A DNA stretch of 64,000 nt. It comes from a virus. Under the pieces are notes generated by a model. That model made no database searches. It was given only the letters and a program-made list of their open reading frames with translations, and was not told the origin of the DNA. Positions within the stretch are counted from its first letter, which is position 1. Each line of letters starts with the position of its first letter. This document shows positions 37,774 to 46,422 of this stretch, in pieces. The DNA lies in IMG/VR virus record IMGVR_UViG_3300042375_000763, positions 16,191-80,190 of that record; one strand, written 5' to 3'. A program made the translations under genes and the position numbers.

Positions 37774-39602
37774 TTTGTCATGATTTCCTTTCGAAGAGAT
37801 ACGTCATTACCAAACATGATCTGAAAGTAATTTGCATCATCAATTGTTACAGTATCAAGGACCGGATCATTGATAACACGGTCATATTCTGATTCGGTCA
37901 ATGATCCCAAGCCTTTGATATATCGGTGTGTGTAACCTTTGCAATCAGATTTAAATTCTGTTGCATCATCATATGTAAAGAACCACTTGACATCTTTACC
38001 ATTTGTTGAGATCATGATCGGTGAACGGGTAATATGAATACGCTTTTCGGTCAAGAGACGTGGCCAAAACTTGTAAAAGAAGGCCACAATCAATGGTGAA
38101 ATATGTCCAGCGCCGTCGTGATCCGCATCAGTCAATGTTGCCACACCACGATACGTCATGTTGTCTACACTGTTCGGATCATTGATATCAAGACCAAGGA
38201 TTGCAACAAGTTCACCTAGTTCCTTGTTTTTAAGAACATCGGACGGTTTCATATCCCAAGTGTTCATGATAACACCACGAAGTGGATATGCGCCGATCTT
38301 TGAAGCATCACGAACTTTCAGAAGGAACCCCATAGCAGAGTCACCCTCGACAAGGGCAAGAAGTGCATTGACATTATTTGCCGAGATATGTTTGGCAACC
38401 TTGACCTTTTTGAGTTTCTTCTGAGCAACAATAGAGTCGCGCCGATCATCTGCCATCTTTTTGGCAAGTTGTGCAGCAATAATTGGTTCAATAATATCCG
38501 TTGCAGCAAAGATCCGCTTGGCAATATGCTTGAAGTCATGAACATCGGTAGTCTCATGATGTTCTTTGATGTTTGACAGTGGATTGGTCAGACGTTCCTT
38601 GGTCTGGCTATCAAACTTTGGATTGACAAAATTCTTTGCAAACAGAACAAATGTCAAACCATTCTTGATAACACTCTTGGAAACCTCGACCTTGTGCTTT
38701 TTCTTGATAAGTGCTAGAACCTCATCAATCACGTTATTCACGAGGTATTCTACATAGGTTCCACCTTGGCGTGTATTCACGCCATTAATGAAACTATTGG
38801 TGCGGAAACCATCAACAGACGATGCAAAGAAGAAGGACAGATTTTCTGATTTCTCAATGATAACCGAAGCACCTTCTTCTGAAAACATTTCAGCATAGCG
38901 CTTCATGTCACGGACTTGAATCCGCTTCTTGTTAAACGAGAATGTGATTTCAGGGAAAGCCATTTGAAGGCTGATCAGTCGATCCTCGACTAGCTGGATG
39001 GTGTCAAGGTCGCTGATCGAGTCAACTTCAAATAGTAAAAAATCAGGAATGAAAGACACTTCAGTTCCAGAGCCAGTTTTGGCTTTGTGTTTGACTTTGG
39101 TTTTAAGACCACCTTCAGTGCAAAGCACCTCTAGCATATTTCCATTCTGCCATGTTCGCCCCACGAACTCTGTTGACAGGAAGTTGGTCGCAGAGGAACC
39201 TACACCATTTGTGCCGATGGTCACTCGGCTATCATCAAACGATGTGCCAGCATTGACTCGGGTCCAAGCGGCGACCGGCCGGAGAATTTTCTCGTTGGTA
39301 ACAGAGTCATGAATTTCCTCTTGAGGAATACCACGACCATTATCAGTCACCATCACCCAGTTTCCGTCAATGGAAACATCAATCTTGTTTGCATATTGGA
39401 AATTGGTACGGATTGCTTCATCAATCGAGTTGTCGAGGATTTCATCAATCATCTTGGAAAGTGCAGGAACATAAACTGCAGTCTTCCATTTACCAAGTAC
39501 AAAACGGTCAACATCTTCCCGAGCTGCCGACCCCATGTACATACCGATTCGTTCGCGCACGTGTTCACGCGGCGTAAGAATTTTGAATTGTTCTTTTGCC
39601 AT
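37770..39602 (-). CDS. 39: gp39/60-like topoisomerase ATPase subunit
   Basis: 610 aa. GHKL ATPase of the GyrB family: EILDNSIDEAIR (~52), VTDNGRGIPQEE, TIGTNGVGSSATNFLS. The TOPRIM part has ALVEGDSAMGFL and TLTDADHDGAGHI. T4 encodes this protein in two pieces (gp39 and gp60); here it is one uninterrupted chain. With gp52 it relaxes positive supercoils ahead of replication forks. Confidence 0.93.
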   Translation of the reverse strand: MAKEQFKILTPREHVRERIGMYMGSAAREDVDRFVLGKWKTAVYVPALSKMIDEILDNSIDEAIRTNFQYANKIDVSIDGNWVMVTDNGRGIPQEEIHDSVTNEKILRPVAAWTRVNAGTSFDDSRVTIGTNGVGSSATNFLSTEFVGRTWQNGNMLEVLCTEGGLKTKVKHKAKTGSGTEVSFIPDFLLFEVDSISDLDTIQLVEDRLISLQMAFPEITFSFNKKRIQVRDMKRYAEMFSEEGASVIIEKSENLSFFFASSVDGFRTNSFINGVNTRQGGTYVEYLVNNVIDEVLALIKKKHKVEVSKSVIKNGLTFVLFAKNFVNPKFDSQTKERLTNPLSNIKEHHETTDVHDFKHIAKRIFAATDIIEPIIAAQLAKKMADDRRDSIVAQKKLKKVKVAKHISANNVNALLALVEGDSAMGFLLKVRDASKIGAYPLRGVIMNTWDMKPSDVLKNKELGELVAILGLDINDPNSVDNMTYRGVATLTDADHDGAGHISPLIVAFFYKFWPRLLTEKRIHITRSPIMISTNGKDVKWFFTYDDATEFKSDCKGYTHRYIKGLGSLTESEYDRVINDPVLDTVTIDDANYFQIMFGNDVSLRKEIMTK

Positions 39603-39612
39603 TCAGGTTCTC

Positions 39613-39825
39613 TTACTTGTTTTTATTTTTCTGTGTATTACGAAAGTCACTGCGAGCCTGCGCAAGGCGCTCTCGACTTCCGCTTGCTGCCTCATTGGCA
39701 TCAGCACCAGCTGGTTCGATAGTGTGAACACCTTTGGTACGGATAAATTCGTTAATTAGAGCACGATCTTCAGGAGGAAGAGCATCTCCGCGAGATGTGG
39801 AGAATCCGCCATTCAATGTAGTCAT
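39613..39825 (-). CDS. Small polar protein
   Basis: 70 aa, Ala/Asp/Asn-rich, helical C-terminus (ERLAQARSDFRNTQKNKNK). Promoter upstream; topoisomerase follows. Function unknown. Confidence 0.6.
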   Translation of the reverse strand: MTTLNGGFSTSRGDALPPEDRALINEFIRTKGVHTIEPAGADANEAASGSRERLAQARSDFRNTQKNKNK

Positions 39826-39854
39826 AATTTAGTTCCTTTCCATTTCATAGAATC

Positions 39855-39883
39855 AGTATAAACCATTCCGTATGATATGTCAA
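39855..39883 (-). promoter_or_regulatory. Early-type promoter for the topoisomerase operon
   Basis: TTGACA (39878-39883), 17 bp, TATACT, GATTCTATGAAATGG. Confidence 0.78.
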
Positions 39884-39905
39884 CCAGAATGTTTTGGTAA
39901 AATAG

Positions 39906-40067
39906 TCAAATAATGACCACTTGACCAAAACATTCTTTACGAAGTTGGGCTTTTTCATCACGACGGACGGCTTTCTTGGTTCTGCCGTGTGCACCCTGCT
40001 TTTTACCAATAAGGTGCTGAACGAAAGGATTTCGTTCTTTTTTGAGTTTTACTTGTTTAGTCTTCAT
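39906..40067 (-). CDS. 53-aa very basic protein
   Basis: MKTKQVKLKKERNPFVQHLI then KKQGAHGRTKKAVRRDEKAQ. An AGGAGG site precedes the ATG at 40067. Likely nucleic-acid binding; similar basic peptides occur in T4-like phages. Confidence 0.6.
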   Translation of the reverse strand: MKTKQVKLKKERNPFVQHLIGKKQGAHGRTKKAVRRDEKAQLRKECFGQVVII

Positions 40068-40091
40068 AACTTCCTCCTACAAAAGAATTAT

Positions 40092-40295
40092 TTATTTACA
40101 CCACGAAATGCCCATATGATGAAGAATATCACGAGCCAACATCACTTCGCCAGCATGTTCGCCTTGTTCGAATGCGTCATCTACATTTCCACCAGCATAG
40201 TCATTAATACACTTGTCTTCATCTTCTACGTCATAGTAGCATTCTTTGCGGGCAAACTTTTTCAACCGCTCAATAATTTTACTATCCATTACCAT
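40092..40295 (-). CDS. Small protein of unknown function
   Basis: 67 aa; RLKKFARKECYYDVEDEDKC and EVMLARDILHHMGIS. Overlaps the upstream gene by 7 nt. Confidence 0.6.
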   Translation of the reverse strand: MVMDSKIIERLKKFARKECYYDVEDEDKCINDYAGGNVDDAFEQGEHAGEVMLARDILHHMGISWCK

Positions 40296-40507
40296 TCTCC
40301 ACGATTTAGTTCTTCTTCCGTAAATTGGCCGCCCGAGCGATCAGGATTTATTTGCCACCCCATATCGCTGTTGCTTTCACGAAGGCGTTTAATTTCACCG
40401 ACTGCTCGTGACAGTAAAAGATAAAGTTCGGCGCCAGACATCGTGTTACGGATGCCGCCCTCGATCTCAGCAACGGCACTAGAAAGATCTTGTAGAATAT
40501 CAGGCAT
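40289..40507 (-). CDS. Small helical protein
   Basis: 72 aa; ILQDLSSAVAEIEGGIRNTM and ELYLLLSRAVGEIKRLRESN, probable coiled-coil. Function unknown. Confidence 0.6.
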   Translation of the reverse strand: MPDILQDLSSAVAEIEGGIRNTMSGAELYLLLSRAVGEIKRLRESNSDMGWQINPDRSGGQFTEEELNRGEW

Positions 40508-40896
40508 TAGATCAACTCCTTGAACTTTTCTTTCAACCGCAAGAACTCAGCATATTCAGCGTCAGCCTTCAACTTCTTAGCTTCAGCAGTAGCTTTACGT
40601 TTGGCAGAGGCAGCCTCTTTGCGTTTGGCTTCAGCATTTTCACGAGCAAAGGTTTCCTTTTCGGTTTCAACACGCTCAAATTCGTAAGTGATAACCAACT
40701 CATAATCATTACTATAATAGATGGCGCAGCTTTCAAAATCAAAGCGGCCTTCACCGACCATACCTTTGGCATTTGCAGCTTCAACTACTGAGTCGATATA
40801 TGCTTTCACACCATCGGCGGTAGTTTCAAAACTGTACCGATCACAGTTGATTTTGTCATAGTTCACATAGATACCGTTTTCGTTCTTGCGGCTCAT
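40507..40896 (-). CDS. Coiled-coil protein of unknown function
   Basis: 129 aa. Short beta-like N-terminal half, then a long Lys/Ala/Glu helix (KRKEAASAKRKATAEAKKLK) consistent with a coiled coil. Confidence 0.65.
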   Translation of the reverse strand: MSRKNENGIYVNYDKINCDRYSFETTADGVKAYIDSVVEAANAKGMVGEGRFDFESCAIYYSNDYELVITYEFERVETEKETFARENAEAKRKEAASAKRKATAEAKKLKADAEYAEFLRLKEKFKELI

Positions 40897-40911
40897 TTTA
40901 TATTTCCTCTA

Positions 40912-41229
40912 TCAGCGATTACGAACAAACGAAGTCATGCGAGTGAAAGCCCCATCATAATACAAGTCACCACCAGTAAGATAGTCCATTTCAGTGTATC
41001 CATAGCGGTCGACACCGTCGCCGCAGCCGACATATTCACCATCGGCATCAAAGCAGGAGTATCCGTAAGAGTCAAATCCTTCGTCGTCGTAGTTGTCATA
41101 CATTGTTTTTTCGTTATACGAGTCTTTGTTCCACTCGGTCGGGACTTCCCCATAGCAGTTGAACTTGAACATATCATATCCAGGTTCATTAGCGTGAGGG
41201 CAAAGAGGTGAGTATTTTCCAGTGCTCAT
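40912..41229 (-). CDS. Acidic Tyr/Asp/Gly-rich protein
   Basis: 105 aa, five Cys, highly acidic (DNYDDEGFDSYGYSCFDADG). No family recognised. Promoter at 41259-41287. Confidence 0.62.
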   Translation of the reverse strand: MSTGKYSPLCPHANEPGYDMFKFNCYGEVPTEWNKDSYNEKTMYDNYDDEGFDSYGYSCFDADGEYVGCGDGVDRYGYTEMDYLTGGDLYYDGAFTRMTSFVRNR

Positions 41230-41258
41230 GTCGATATTCCTTTATACCTTATAGAATC

Positions 41259-41287
41259 AGTATAAACTATTTGAAAGCATTTGTCAA
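41259..41287 (-). promoter_or_regulatory. Early-type promoter
   Basis: TTGACA (41282-41287), 17 bp, TATACT, GATTCTATAAGG. Confidence 0.82.
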
Positions 41288-41290
41288 CAA

Positions 41291-41527
41291 TTATTCTGCA
41301 ATCGTTCCAATGCGAAGGAGACTGACATTGCTTACACCCTCTGTATCAGAACTCAATGTTCCCATGATACGATTAGTAAATAGTCCACGATCTTTATTGC
41401 TATAGGTGCCTTCCATGATAAACTTATCAGTCCCGCCGCCATGCCAATGGACTTCAATCTCAAGAATACCAAACACTTTCTTGTCGGTGTAGTTCCAATC
41501 TTCCCAAACTATATGTTCAATTTTCAT
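41291..41527 (-). CDS. Small beta-rich protein
   Basis: 78 aa; VFGILEIEVHWHGGGTDKFI. Shares TAATG-type overlap with the upstream gene. Function unknown. Confidence 0.6.
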   Translation of the reverse strand: MKIEHIVWEDWNYTDKKVFGILEIEVHWHGGGTDKFIMEGTYSNKDRGLFTNRIMGTLSSDTEGVSNVSLLRIGTIAE

Positions 41528-41790
41528 TATTTTACAGTCTCCAAAGGATAGTTTGATCCGTAGGTTTTCATTGCAGATTCACGAGAAATTCGGTGAAGTG
41601 TTTCTTTCAACCACATACCTTGTCGAAACAATTTCTCATGCCCTGGTTTGATTGACACGTTGTAGTTTGCATCTCGAAGGATTGCTCGGATTTCAGGAGA
41701 AAATGAATCAAACAAGTCCATTGACTCTTGTCTTGTACGTTTGACTTCGGGTTTGTCAACTGCGATGTAACCGTTGCTATTGATTGTCAT
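41527..41790 (-). CDS. Small protein of unknown function
   Basis: 87 aa; SMDLFDSFSPEIRAILRDAN and GMWLKETLHRISRESAMK. First gene behind the promoter at 41814. Confidence 0.6.
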   Translation of the reverse strand: MTINSNGYIAVDKPEVKRTRQESMDLFDSFSPEIRAILRDANYNVSIKPGHEKLFRQGMWLKETLHRISRESAMKTYGSNYPLETVK

Positions 41791-41813
41791 CTGTTCCTCT
41801 ACCTTATAGAATC

Positions 41814-41842
41814 AGTATATACTATTTGAAAGCAAATGTCAA
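41814..41842 (-). promoter_or_regulatory. Early-type promoter
   Basis: TTGACA (41837-41842), 17 bp, TATACT, GATTCTATAAGG. Confidence 0.82.
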
Positions 41843-41875
41843 CCAACAAAAGTCTCTTTATAACGACATTAATGG

Positions 41876-41903
41876 TTGACATTATCTTAACACGTGGTAT
41901 AAT
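41876..41903 (+). promoter_or_regulatory. Candidate plus-strand promoter
   Basis: TTGACA (41876-41881), 16 bp, TATAAT (41898-41903). It points into the antisense strand of pth2 and the genes beyond it. Confidence 0.45.
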
Positions 41904-41938
41904 TGGATTATCATCCATAATATAAAAGAGTACTGATT

Positions 41939-42283
41939 CTATAGTAGTTTCAGAGAACCAGTAATAGGAAGTAGTTCCTCATGAGAGGCAGGACCTACTG
42001 CGATGCAAGTATTCGTCGGCACATTATTAAATTCGGTTCTTCCTGCATCAGTGATGAGTGCAGTAATAAGACCTGCTTCTTTAGCTTTATTCATAATTTC
42101 AAATAGTTCTTCTTCTGAATTTACCGAAACGGCAATTTTGGTGAATGGACCTGATAGCCATTCCTTCACGTTCGGATGTTCAAGATTTTCAAGCGTAGCT
42201 TTCATGCTTGCATGAGCACCTTGTGCTATTTGTTTTCCCAAACGCATATTCAGGTCTTTTCTCATTACAATAATTTGTTTCAT
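41939..42283 (-). CDS. pth2: Peptidyl-tRNA hydrolase 2 (Pth2)
   Basis: 114 aa. KQIIVMRKDLNMRLGKQIAQGAHAS at the N-terminus and LITDAGRTEFNNVPTNTCIAVGP near residue 80 are Pth2 family signatures, with the catalytic Lys and Thr/Asp surfaces. Pth2 is the archaeal/eukaryotic-type enzyme that frees tRNA from peptidyl-tRNA dropped by ribosomes. Together with tmRNA and the tRNAs it fits a translation-rescue role. Full length. Confidence 0.9.
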   Translation of the reverse strand: MKQIIVMRKDLNMRLGKQIAQGAHASMKATLENLEHPNVKEWLSGPFTKIAVSVNSEEELFEIMNKAKEAGLITALITDAGRTEFNNVPTNTCIAVGPASHEELLPITGSLKLL

Positions 42284-42534
42284 TTCTTTTCAAACCTATT
42301 TGGTAAAAGTTCAAACGTATCGGTATCAAACATATATGATTTAACATCGACTGGTACTGCATATTTTATTGCTGTTCTATGAATAACCATAGGATGAGTC
42401 AAATGTTCTTTCAACTTTTTATGAAGAAAGTTCAAATTTTGTAAATCATCTGTATAGTTTGATGATGAAATGGTTCCTTCGGATACAAACTTACCGTCTT
42501 TGTCTAGGAACCTAAAATCTAATCTTAGTGACAT
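42280..42534 (-). CDS. Small protein between tdk and pth2
   Basis: 84 aa; RLDFRFLDKDGKFVSEGTIS and NRFEKK ending. Overlaps both neighbours by 1-4 nt. Function unknown. Confidence 0.62.
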   Translation of the reverse strand: MSLRLDFRFLDKDGKFVSEGTISSSNYTDDLQNLNFLHKKLKEHLTHPMVIHRTAIKYAVPVDVKSYMFDTDTFELLPNRFEKK

Positions 42535-43100
42535 TATTTTCTATTCTTCTCCTTCCAAATGCGGCGCGATACCGTCTTATACAAGTCTTCATAACCAGTC
42601 TCTACTGCATTATCAGATCCGCCTAATTTATGATGAAACAGAGCAGGGTTTCCTGTTTCTTTGCAGAACGAATCCATCTGTTGAAGTTCATCTGCTATTT
42701 CCATCAACACTTTACTACCATCAAAAAACTCACCTTTCCAAGTAAGTTTTAGACCATAGCAGATGATATTTACATCATGGTAATCAACGAGATCGGATAA
42801 ATCCCAGACTTGTTTTTTTGTGAGAAATTGTGCTTCGTCTACTAAAATATAATCTATATTGCAATATTCTGATAGACTAGTCTTTTCATATATTTGACTG
42901 AGTATTGGATATTTATCATCTACCATTATACATTCTGCTTCAAGACCAATACGACTTGATATAGTTGTTGTTCTATCATCGACTGCAGGTTTAATTAGCA
43001 ATGTACGATAGCCCTTCTCCTTTAACATAAAGTTTTTGGTGAGAAGGGCGAGTGTCTTGCCGGAGTTCATTGATGAAAAGATGAAGGTGAGTTTAGCCAT
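42534..43100 (-). CDS. tdk: Thymidine kinase
   Basis: 188 aa. P-loop FIFSSMNSGKTLALL, Mg-binding VDEAQFLTKKQV, and the lasso-region analogue GLKLTWKGEFFDGSK match bacterial/T4-type Tdk. It phosphorylates thymidine for DNA synthesis. The four-Cys zinc site is not evident, as in some phage forms. Confidence 0.9.
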   Translation of the reverse strand: MAKLTFIFSSMNSGKTLALLTKNFMLKEKGYRTLLIKPAVDDRTTTISSRIGLEAECIMVDDKYPILSQIYEKTSLSEYCNIDYILVDEAQFLTKKQVWDLSDLVDYHDVNIICYGLKLTWKGEFFDGSKVLMEIADELQQMDSFCKETGNPALFHHKLGGSDNAVETGYEDLYKTVSRRIWKEKNRK

Positions 43101-43295
43101 TCAGTCTTTCCTCATCCAAATACCGGATCCTGCTTCCGGCATGGAATACTCTCTGTCTTTCAATTTAAGGGCAGTATCCCATGCGAGCTTCATCATTTTC
43201 TTTTCATTCTCGTAATGCTTTGGATACAAAACGGCATCAACCATCTTCCTTGTATTTCTTGCAAAAAATTCTTCAAACTCTCTATCGTAGTTCAT
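43101..43295 (-). CDS. Small protein upstream of tdk
   Basis: 64 aa; YDREFEEFFARNTRKMVDAV. Abuts the tdk start. Function unknown. Confidence 0.58.
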   Translation of the reverse strand: MNYDREFEEFFARNTRKMVDAVLYPKHYENEKKMMKLAWDTALKLKDREYSMPEAGSGIWMRKD

Positions 43296-43483
43296 TTGCT
43301 AACCTTATGTTTAATAAATGTGATTGCACCCATAATGTATGCTATCGGCATTACACCAGATATTAGTATTTTGTCTAGTAATGTATCTTTGTGATTTTTG
43401 TGACCCAAAAGGCTTATAACTCGACAAACTCCTGCCGCGGCCCATACAAGATAAGCAAGAATAATCCACCAGAATATACTCAT
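43292..43483 (-). CDS. Small membrane protein
   Basis: 63 aa with transmembrane segments IFWWIILAYLVWAAAGV and MPIAYIMGAITFI. Overlaps the next start by 4 nt. Confidence 0.62.
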   Translation of the reverse strand: MSIFWWIILAYLVWAAAGVCRVISLLGHKNHKDTLLDKILISGVMPIAYIMGAITFIKHKVSK

Positions 43484-43684
43484 TTACGTTTCTCCTAAAA
43501 ATACTGTTTCGACAAAAACGCGGCACTGCTCAAATACTGATGGCCCAAAAACAACTTTGCTCGGCTTGTTATCATTGCCTTTGTCAATAACAAACCAATT
43601 TAATGAATCGACTGAATTTATAATAGCAAGACCTACATCTTCACATAGATAACAAGTCTCAGATAACTTTGTAATTTCAAACAT
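43484..43684 (-). CDS. Small protein of unknown function
   Basis: 66 aa; TCYLCEDVGLAIINSVDSLN. Overlaps the HAD gene end by 8 nt. Confidence 0.58.
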   Translation of the reverse strand: MFEITKLSETCYLCEDVGLAIINSVDSLNWFVIDKGNDNKPSKVVFGPSVFEQCRVFVETVFLGET

Positions 43685-44192
43685 TCTTTTTCTCCCAAGT
43701 ACCCATCAGACTAACAGCGTTAAGCATGTGTTTATGCAATAATCCATTATCTGCATCAGTCTGAACAAGCCGCCTCTTACCAAGGATTTCATTAAACCGA
43801 TACCGATTATCATCGAACAGAACAAAATCGTCTACATCAGTAGCGTATGTTTCGAGGTAATCTTTGACTTCATTACCTCGATCCCACTTTTTTACTGGCG
43901 CAAAATTATCAGGGTCTGTTTTCCAAGGACTTGCAAACTCGCCCCGGAACCCAGAATTTGCAAATGCTGACCGAACCCAATGTTCCGTCATTTGATCATC
44001 ATTCCGAAGTCCATTTTTCCAAGTCGACATGAGAACAAACTCAACTGGATATGTGTCATGGATCCAATTAAAAAATTGAACTGCTATGGGATCGAATTGA
44101 CACCACATTCCATATTCGCCTTGATAGGTCTTATGCACTCTCTGTGATGTGAGGACTCCATCAATATCAAGGAAGCACAAATATTTTCTCAT
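43677..44192 (-). CDS. HAD-like hydrolase
   Basis: 171 aa. Motif I FLDIDGVLTSQRVH at residues 7-20; VLMSTWKNGLRN supplies a motif II-like Ser/Thr; DFVLFDDNRYRF resembles the acidic motif III/IV. Found in the group of short HAD phosphatases linked to nucleic-acid end repair in phages. A fragment of the same N-terminus lies beyond the adjacent endonuclease gene at 45240-45307. Confidence 0.75.
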   Translation of the reverse strand: MRKYLCFLDIDGVLTSQRVHKTYQGEYGMWCQFDPIAVQFFNWIHDTYPVEFVLMSTWKNGLRNDDQMTEHWVRSAFANSGFRGEFASPWKTDPDNFAPVKKWDRGNEVKDYLETYATDVDDFVLFDDNRYRFNEILGKRRLVQTDADNGLLHKHMLNAVSLMGTWEKKNV

Positions 44193-44286
44193 CTCAAATC
44201 CTTTTCATTATAAATAGAAGTGTCAGTCGCGGATTGCCGTCCCACTGACTCTATGTTTGAACACTTTACAGGAAAGGAACACAGCC

Positions 44287-45222
44287 ATGACAAATGGTAT
44301 TTATATCCCTTATTTCTACATCATTCAAGAAGTTTCTACTGGTATGTATTACGCTGGTGCTAAATGGGCACAAGGATGTCATCCAGGTCAGCTTTTGAAA
44401 GAAGGCGGATACGAGACTTCATCGGAAACCATCAAAAAACTTATTAGAAAACATGGATTTGAAAATTTTATCATCCGAAAAATAAGAACATTTGAAACAG
44501 CAGAAAAAGCTCAAAACTATGAAACTAGGTTTTTAGTAAAAGTAGATGCAAGGAACCATCCAAAATTTTATAATGGTCATAATAATGATCATCTGATTAG
44601 TTTCAATACAAAAAGATATGAAGATATGATGCTAAGTTATTACGGCGTAACTCATCCTATTTATTCCGAAGAAATACAAATGAGAAAGAAGAATACGGTG
44701 TTGCAAAGATATGGTGTTGATCATTATTCAAAAACAGAAGAATACAGAGATAAATTTTTAGAAACTTCTCTAGATAGATACGGTGTTCAACATCCAATGC
44801 AAAACGATATGATTAAGGATCGTATGTTTATATCTAAGTTAGAAAAGTATGGCAACCCCGTTTTTGTAAATCATGAAAAGTCAAAATTGACAAAACTGGA
44901 GAAATATGGCAGTCCTACCTATAATAATACCGAAAAGTCAAAGAAAACAAAATTAGAAAAGTATGGTAACTCTTCGTATGTAAACAAGGAAAAAGCAGAA
45001 AAAACTAACATAGAAAAATATGGAGCAGATAATCCATTTAAATCGCCTGAGATAATAGAAAAAATTTCAGATCACAGAAATAAAATGCTTTTAAGAAAGA
45101 ACGTTGAAGAACTGAAAACATTGTCCAAAAAATACAAAATCAGTCTTGGCAGAAATTGGAATAGAAGAAATGATGAATGGATAGACAATAAAATAGAATC
45201 AATAAAGAATGAATATGAATAG
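44287..45222 (+). CDS. GIY-YIG-like homing endonuclease with KYG repeats
   Basis: 311 aa on the plus strand from ATG 44287 (AGGAAAGG site; a TTG lies upstream). N-terminus: YFYIIQEVSTGMYYAGAKWA, a divergent GIY...AG motif, then KLIRKHGFENFIIRKI. The C-terminal half has repeated LEKYG units (~12 residues apart; YGVTHP, YGVDHY, YGVQHP, YGNPVF, YGSPTY, YGNSSY), DNA-binding repeats of phage endonucleases. TAG stop. It has landed at a HAD gene, leaving a broken copy beyond it. Confidence 0.82.
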   Translation: MTNGIYIPYFYIIQEVSTGMYYAGAKWAQGCHPGQLLKEGGYETSSETIKKLIRKHGFENFIIRKIRTFETAEKAQNYETRFLVKVDARNHPKFYNGHNNDHLISFNTKRYEDMMLSYYGVTHPIYSEEIQMRKKNTVLQRYGVDHYSKTEEYRDKFLETSLDRYGVQHPMQNDMIKDRMFISKLEKYGNPVFVNHEKSKLTKLEKYGSPTYNNTEKSKKTKLEKYGNSSYVNKEKAEKTNIEKYGADNPFKSPEIIEKISDHRNKMLLRKNVEELKTLSKKYKISLGRNWNRRNDEWIDNKIESIKNEYE

Positions 45223-45239
45223 ATTTCATTGCATTGTGT

Positions 45240-45307
45240 GCATAGTGAACCCGATTCGACGTAAATACACCGTCGATGTCAAGAAAGATTAGATATTTCC
45301 GTTGCAT
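45240..45307 (-). pseudogene. Truncated duplicate of the HAD gene 5' end
   Basis: Reading from ATG 45307 gives MQRKYLIFLDIDGVFTSNRV, matching MRKYLCFLDIDGVLTSQRVH of the HAD gene at 43677-44192. The frame then runs into the 3' end of the endonuclease gene on the opposite strand. The fragment overlaps the end of the preceding small gene. Confidence 0.75.
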
Positions 45308-45501
45308 TGCATATACTCTCTAATTTCTTTACGATGTTCTTTTGTTTGAATATCTTCACGCATATCAATACAGATACAGCACCAGCAATTATCGGACTTG
45401 CTTTTCTTACCTTTCATATTAATATTTGCAGCAGCTGCGTGAAAAGGGCCTTTATTATGTTTGCGATTACGACCTCTGCCGTAAACCGGTGATTTTGCCA
45501 T
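45289..45501 (-). CDS. Small basic Cys-rich protein
   Basis: 70 aa; Lys/Arg-rich N-terminus (GRGRNRKHNKGPF) and CWCCICIDMRED, a possible metal site. Function unknown. Confidence 0.6.
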   Translation of the reverse strand: MAKSPVYGRGRNRKHNKGPFHAAAANINMKGKKSKSDNCWCCICIDMREDIQTKEHRKEIREYMQCNGNI

Positions 45502-45571
45502 TTATTCCTCCTAGGTTAAGCCTAGAAGTCTTCATAAAACTTTCTGTAACGGATCATGTAAGTTCCTTTGT

Positions 45572-45787
45572 TCATAGTTCTGGATTTTTCATCCAATGTG
45601 TAAACGGTCCGATAACTGCTTTCGTGTTTGGACATGTCCAGTATCCGCCATCTTGATTATACTTGCCGGGTTTTGTATCGACCCATTTTGTAGTTCTAGA
45701 CAAAACCGTATCATTTATCTTAACTATACCAAGAATATAAGTTCCATCCTTTGGTGCAGTCTCAATTGGTTGAATATTATATTGCAT
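45572..45787 (-). CDS. Small protein, DUF551-like
   Basis: 71 aa; IETAPKDGTYILGIVK and TKAVIGPFTHWMKNP resemble the short DUF551-type phage proteins (PxDGxxVLG...xThWMPLP). Function unknown. Confidence 0.7.
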   Translation of the reverse strand: MQYNIQPIETAPKDGTYILGIVKINDTVLSRTTKWVDTKPGKYNQDGGYWTCPNTKAVIGPFTHWMKNPEL

Positions 45788-45796
45788 TTTATTTCC

Positions 45797-46354
45797 TCAA
45801 TTATAAAAGATGTGCGAGTCAATTCGCGCAGTTTCAGTATAGCTGGAAACCCAGAATGGTTCCACGTAGTTGGCATGATACATGATCGCGCCATTGGTAG
45901 GATCAATCTCATCCCCGTATGCGGCAAAAACCTCTTCCGCGATCTTTGCGGAAACATTCCATGCTGCCTGATCTGTAATATCATCAGACTTCCCGTCACA
46001 GAACCAGCTAAACTGGCACTTGTTCTTCAACGGGATACCGTTATCATTCAATTCTGCCTGATAAACTACATCACAGATAGTGTCAGGATATTTTTCACTT
46101 TTGGTGCGATTCATTGTTGCCCAAGCAACGGCACGTTGACCTGTCATACCGTCATTACGAGCTTCGTGGTAGATATTTTTTGCAAGACAATCAACTTGTT
46201 TTGCATTTCTAAGATGCATAGAAACTTCAGCTATAATTAACTGAGTTTGATTAGCGCTAAATATGTCTTCGGAAACTTTTGTGTAATACATAGAACTCGC
46301 AGTTGCAATAGCTGCAATATTAACACCGATCATGATCTTCGTGATGATTTTCAT
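45797..46354 (-). CDS. SleB-type cell-wall hydrolase
   Basis: 185 aa. The N-terminal hydrophobic segment (IMIGVNIAAIATASSMYY) is a signal or anchor. The catalytic core has NIYHEARNDGMTGQRAVAWA with the essential Glu, CQFSWFCDGKSDD, and an AIMYHANYV ending. It cleaves peptidoglycan, probably as endolysin with SAR-type export. It stands alone behind its own promoter. Confidence 0.87.
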   Translation of the reverse strand: MKIITKIMIGVNIAAIATASSMYYTKVSEDIFSANQTQLIIAEVSMHLRNAKQVDCLAKNIYHEARNDGMTGQRAVAWATMNRTKSEKYPDTICDVVYQAELNDNGIPLKNKCQFSWFCDGKSDDITDQAAWNVSAKIAEEVFAAYGDEIDPTNGAIMYHANYVEPFWVSSYTETARIDSHIFYN

Positions 46355-46383
46355 TTCTGCTCTCTTGTTTACCTTATAGAATC

Positions 46384-46412
46384 AGTATAAACTAACTGCA
46401 AGTAAATGTCAA
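46384..46412 (-). promoter_or_regulatory. Early-type promoter
   Basis: TTGACA (46407-46412), 17 bp, TATACT, GATTCTATAAGG. Confidence 0.8.
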
Positions 46413-46422
46413 CAATTTTCTT

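Noticed and set aside
44687-45010. Tandem repeat suggesting a CRISPR-like array
   Set aside because: The period is coding (LEKYG-type units in frame within the endonuclease) with no unique spacers or uniform repeat.
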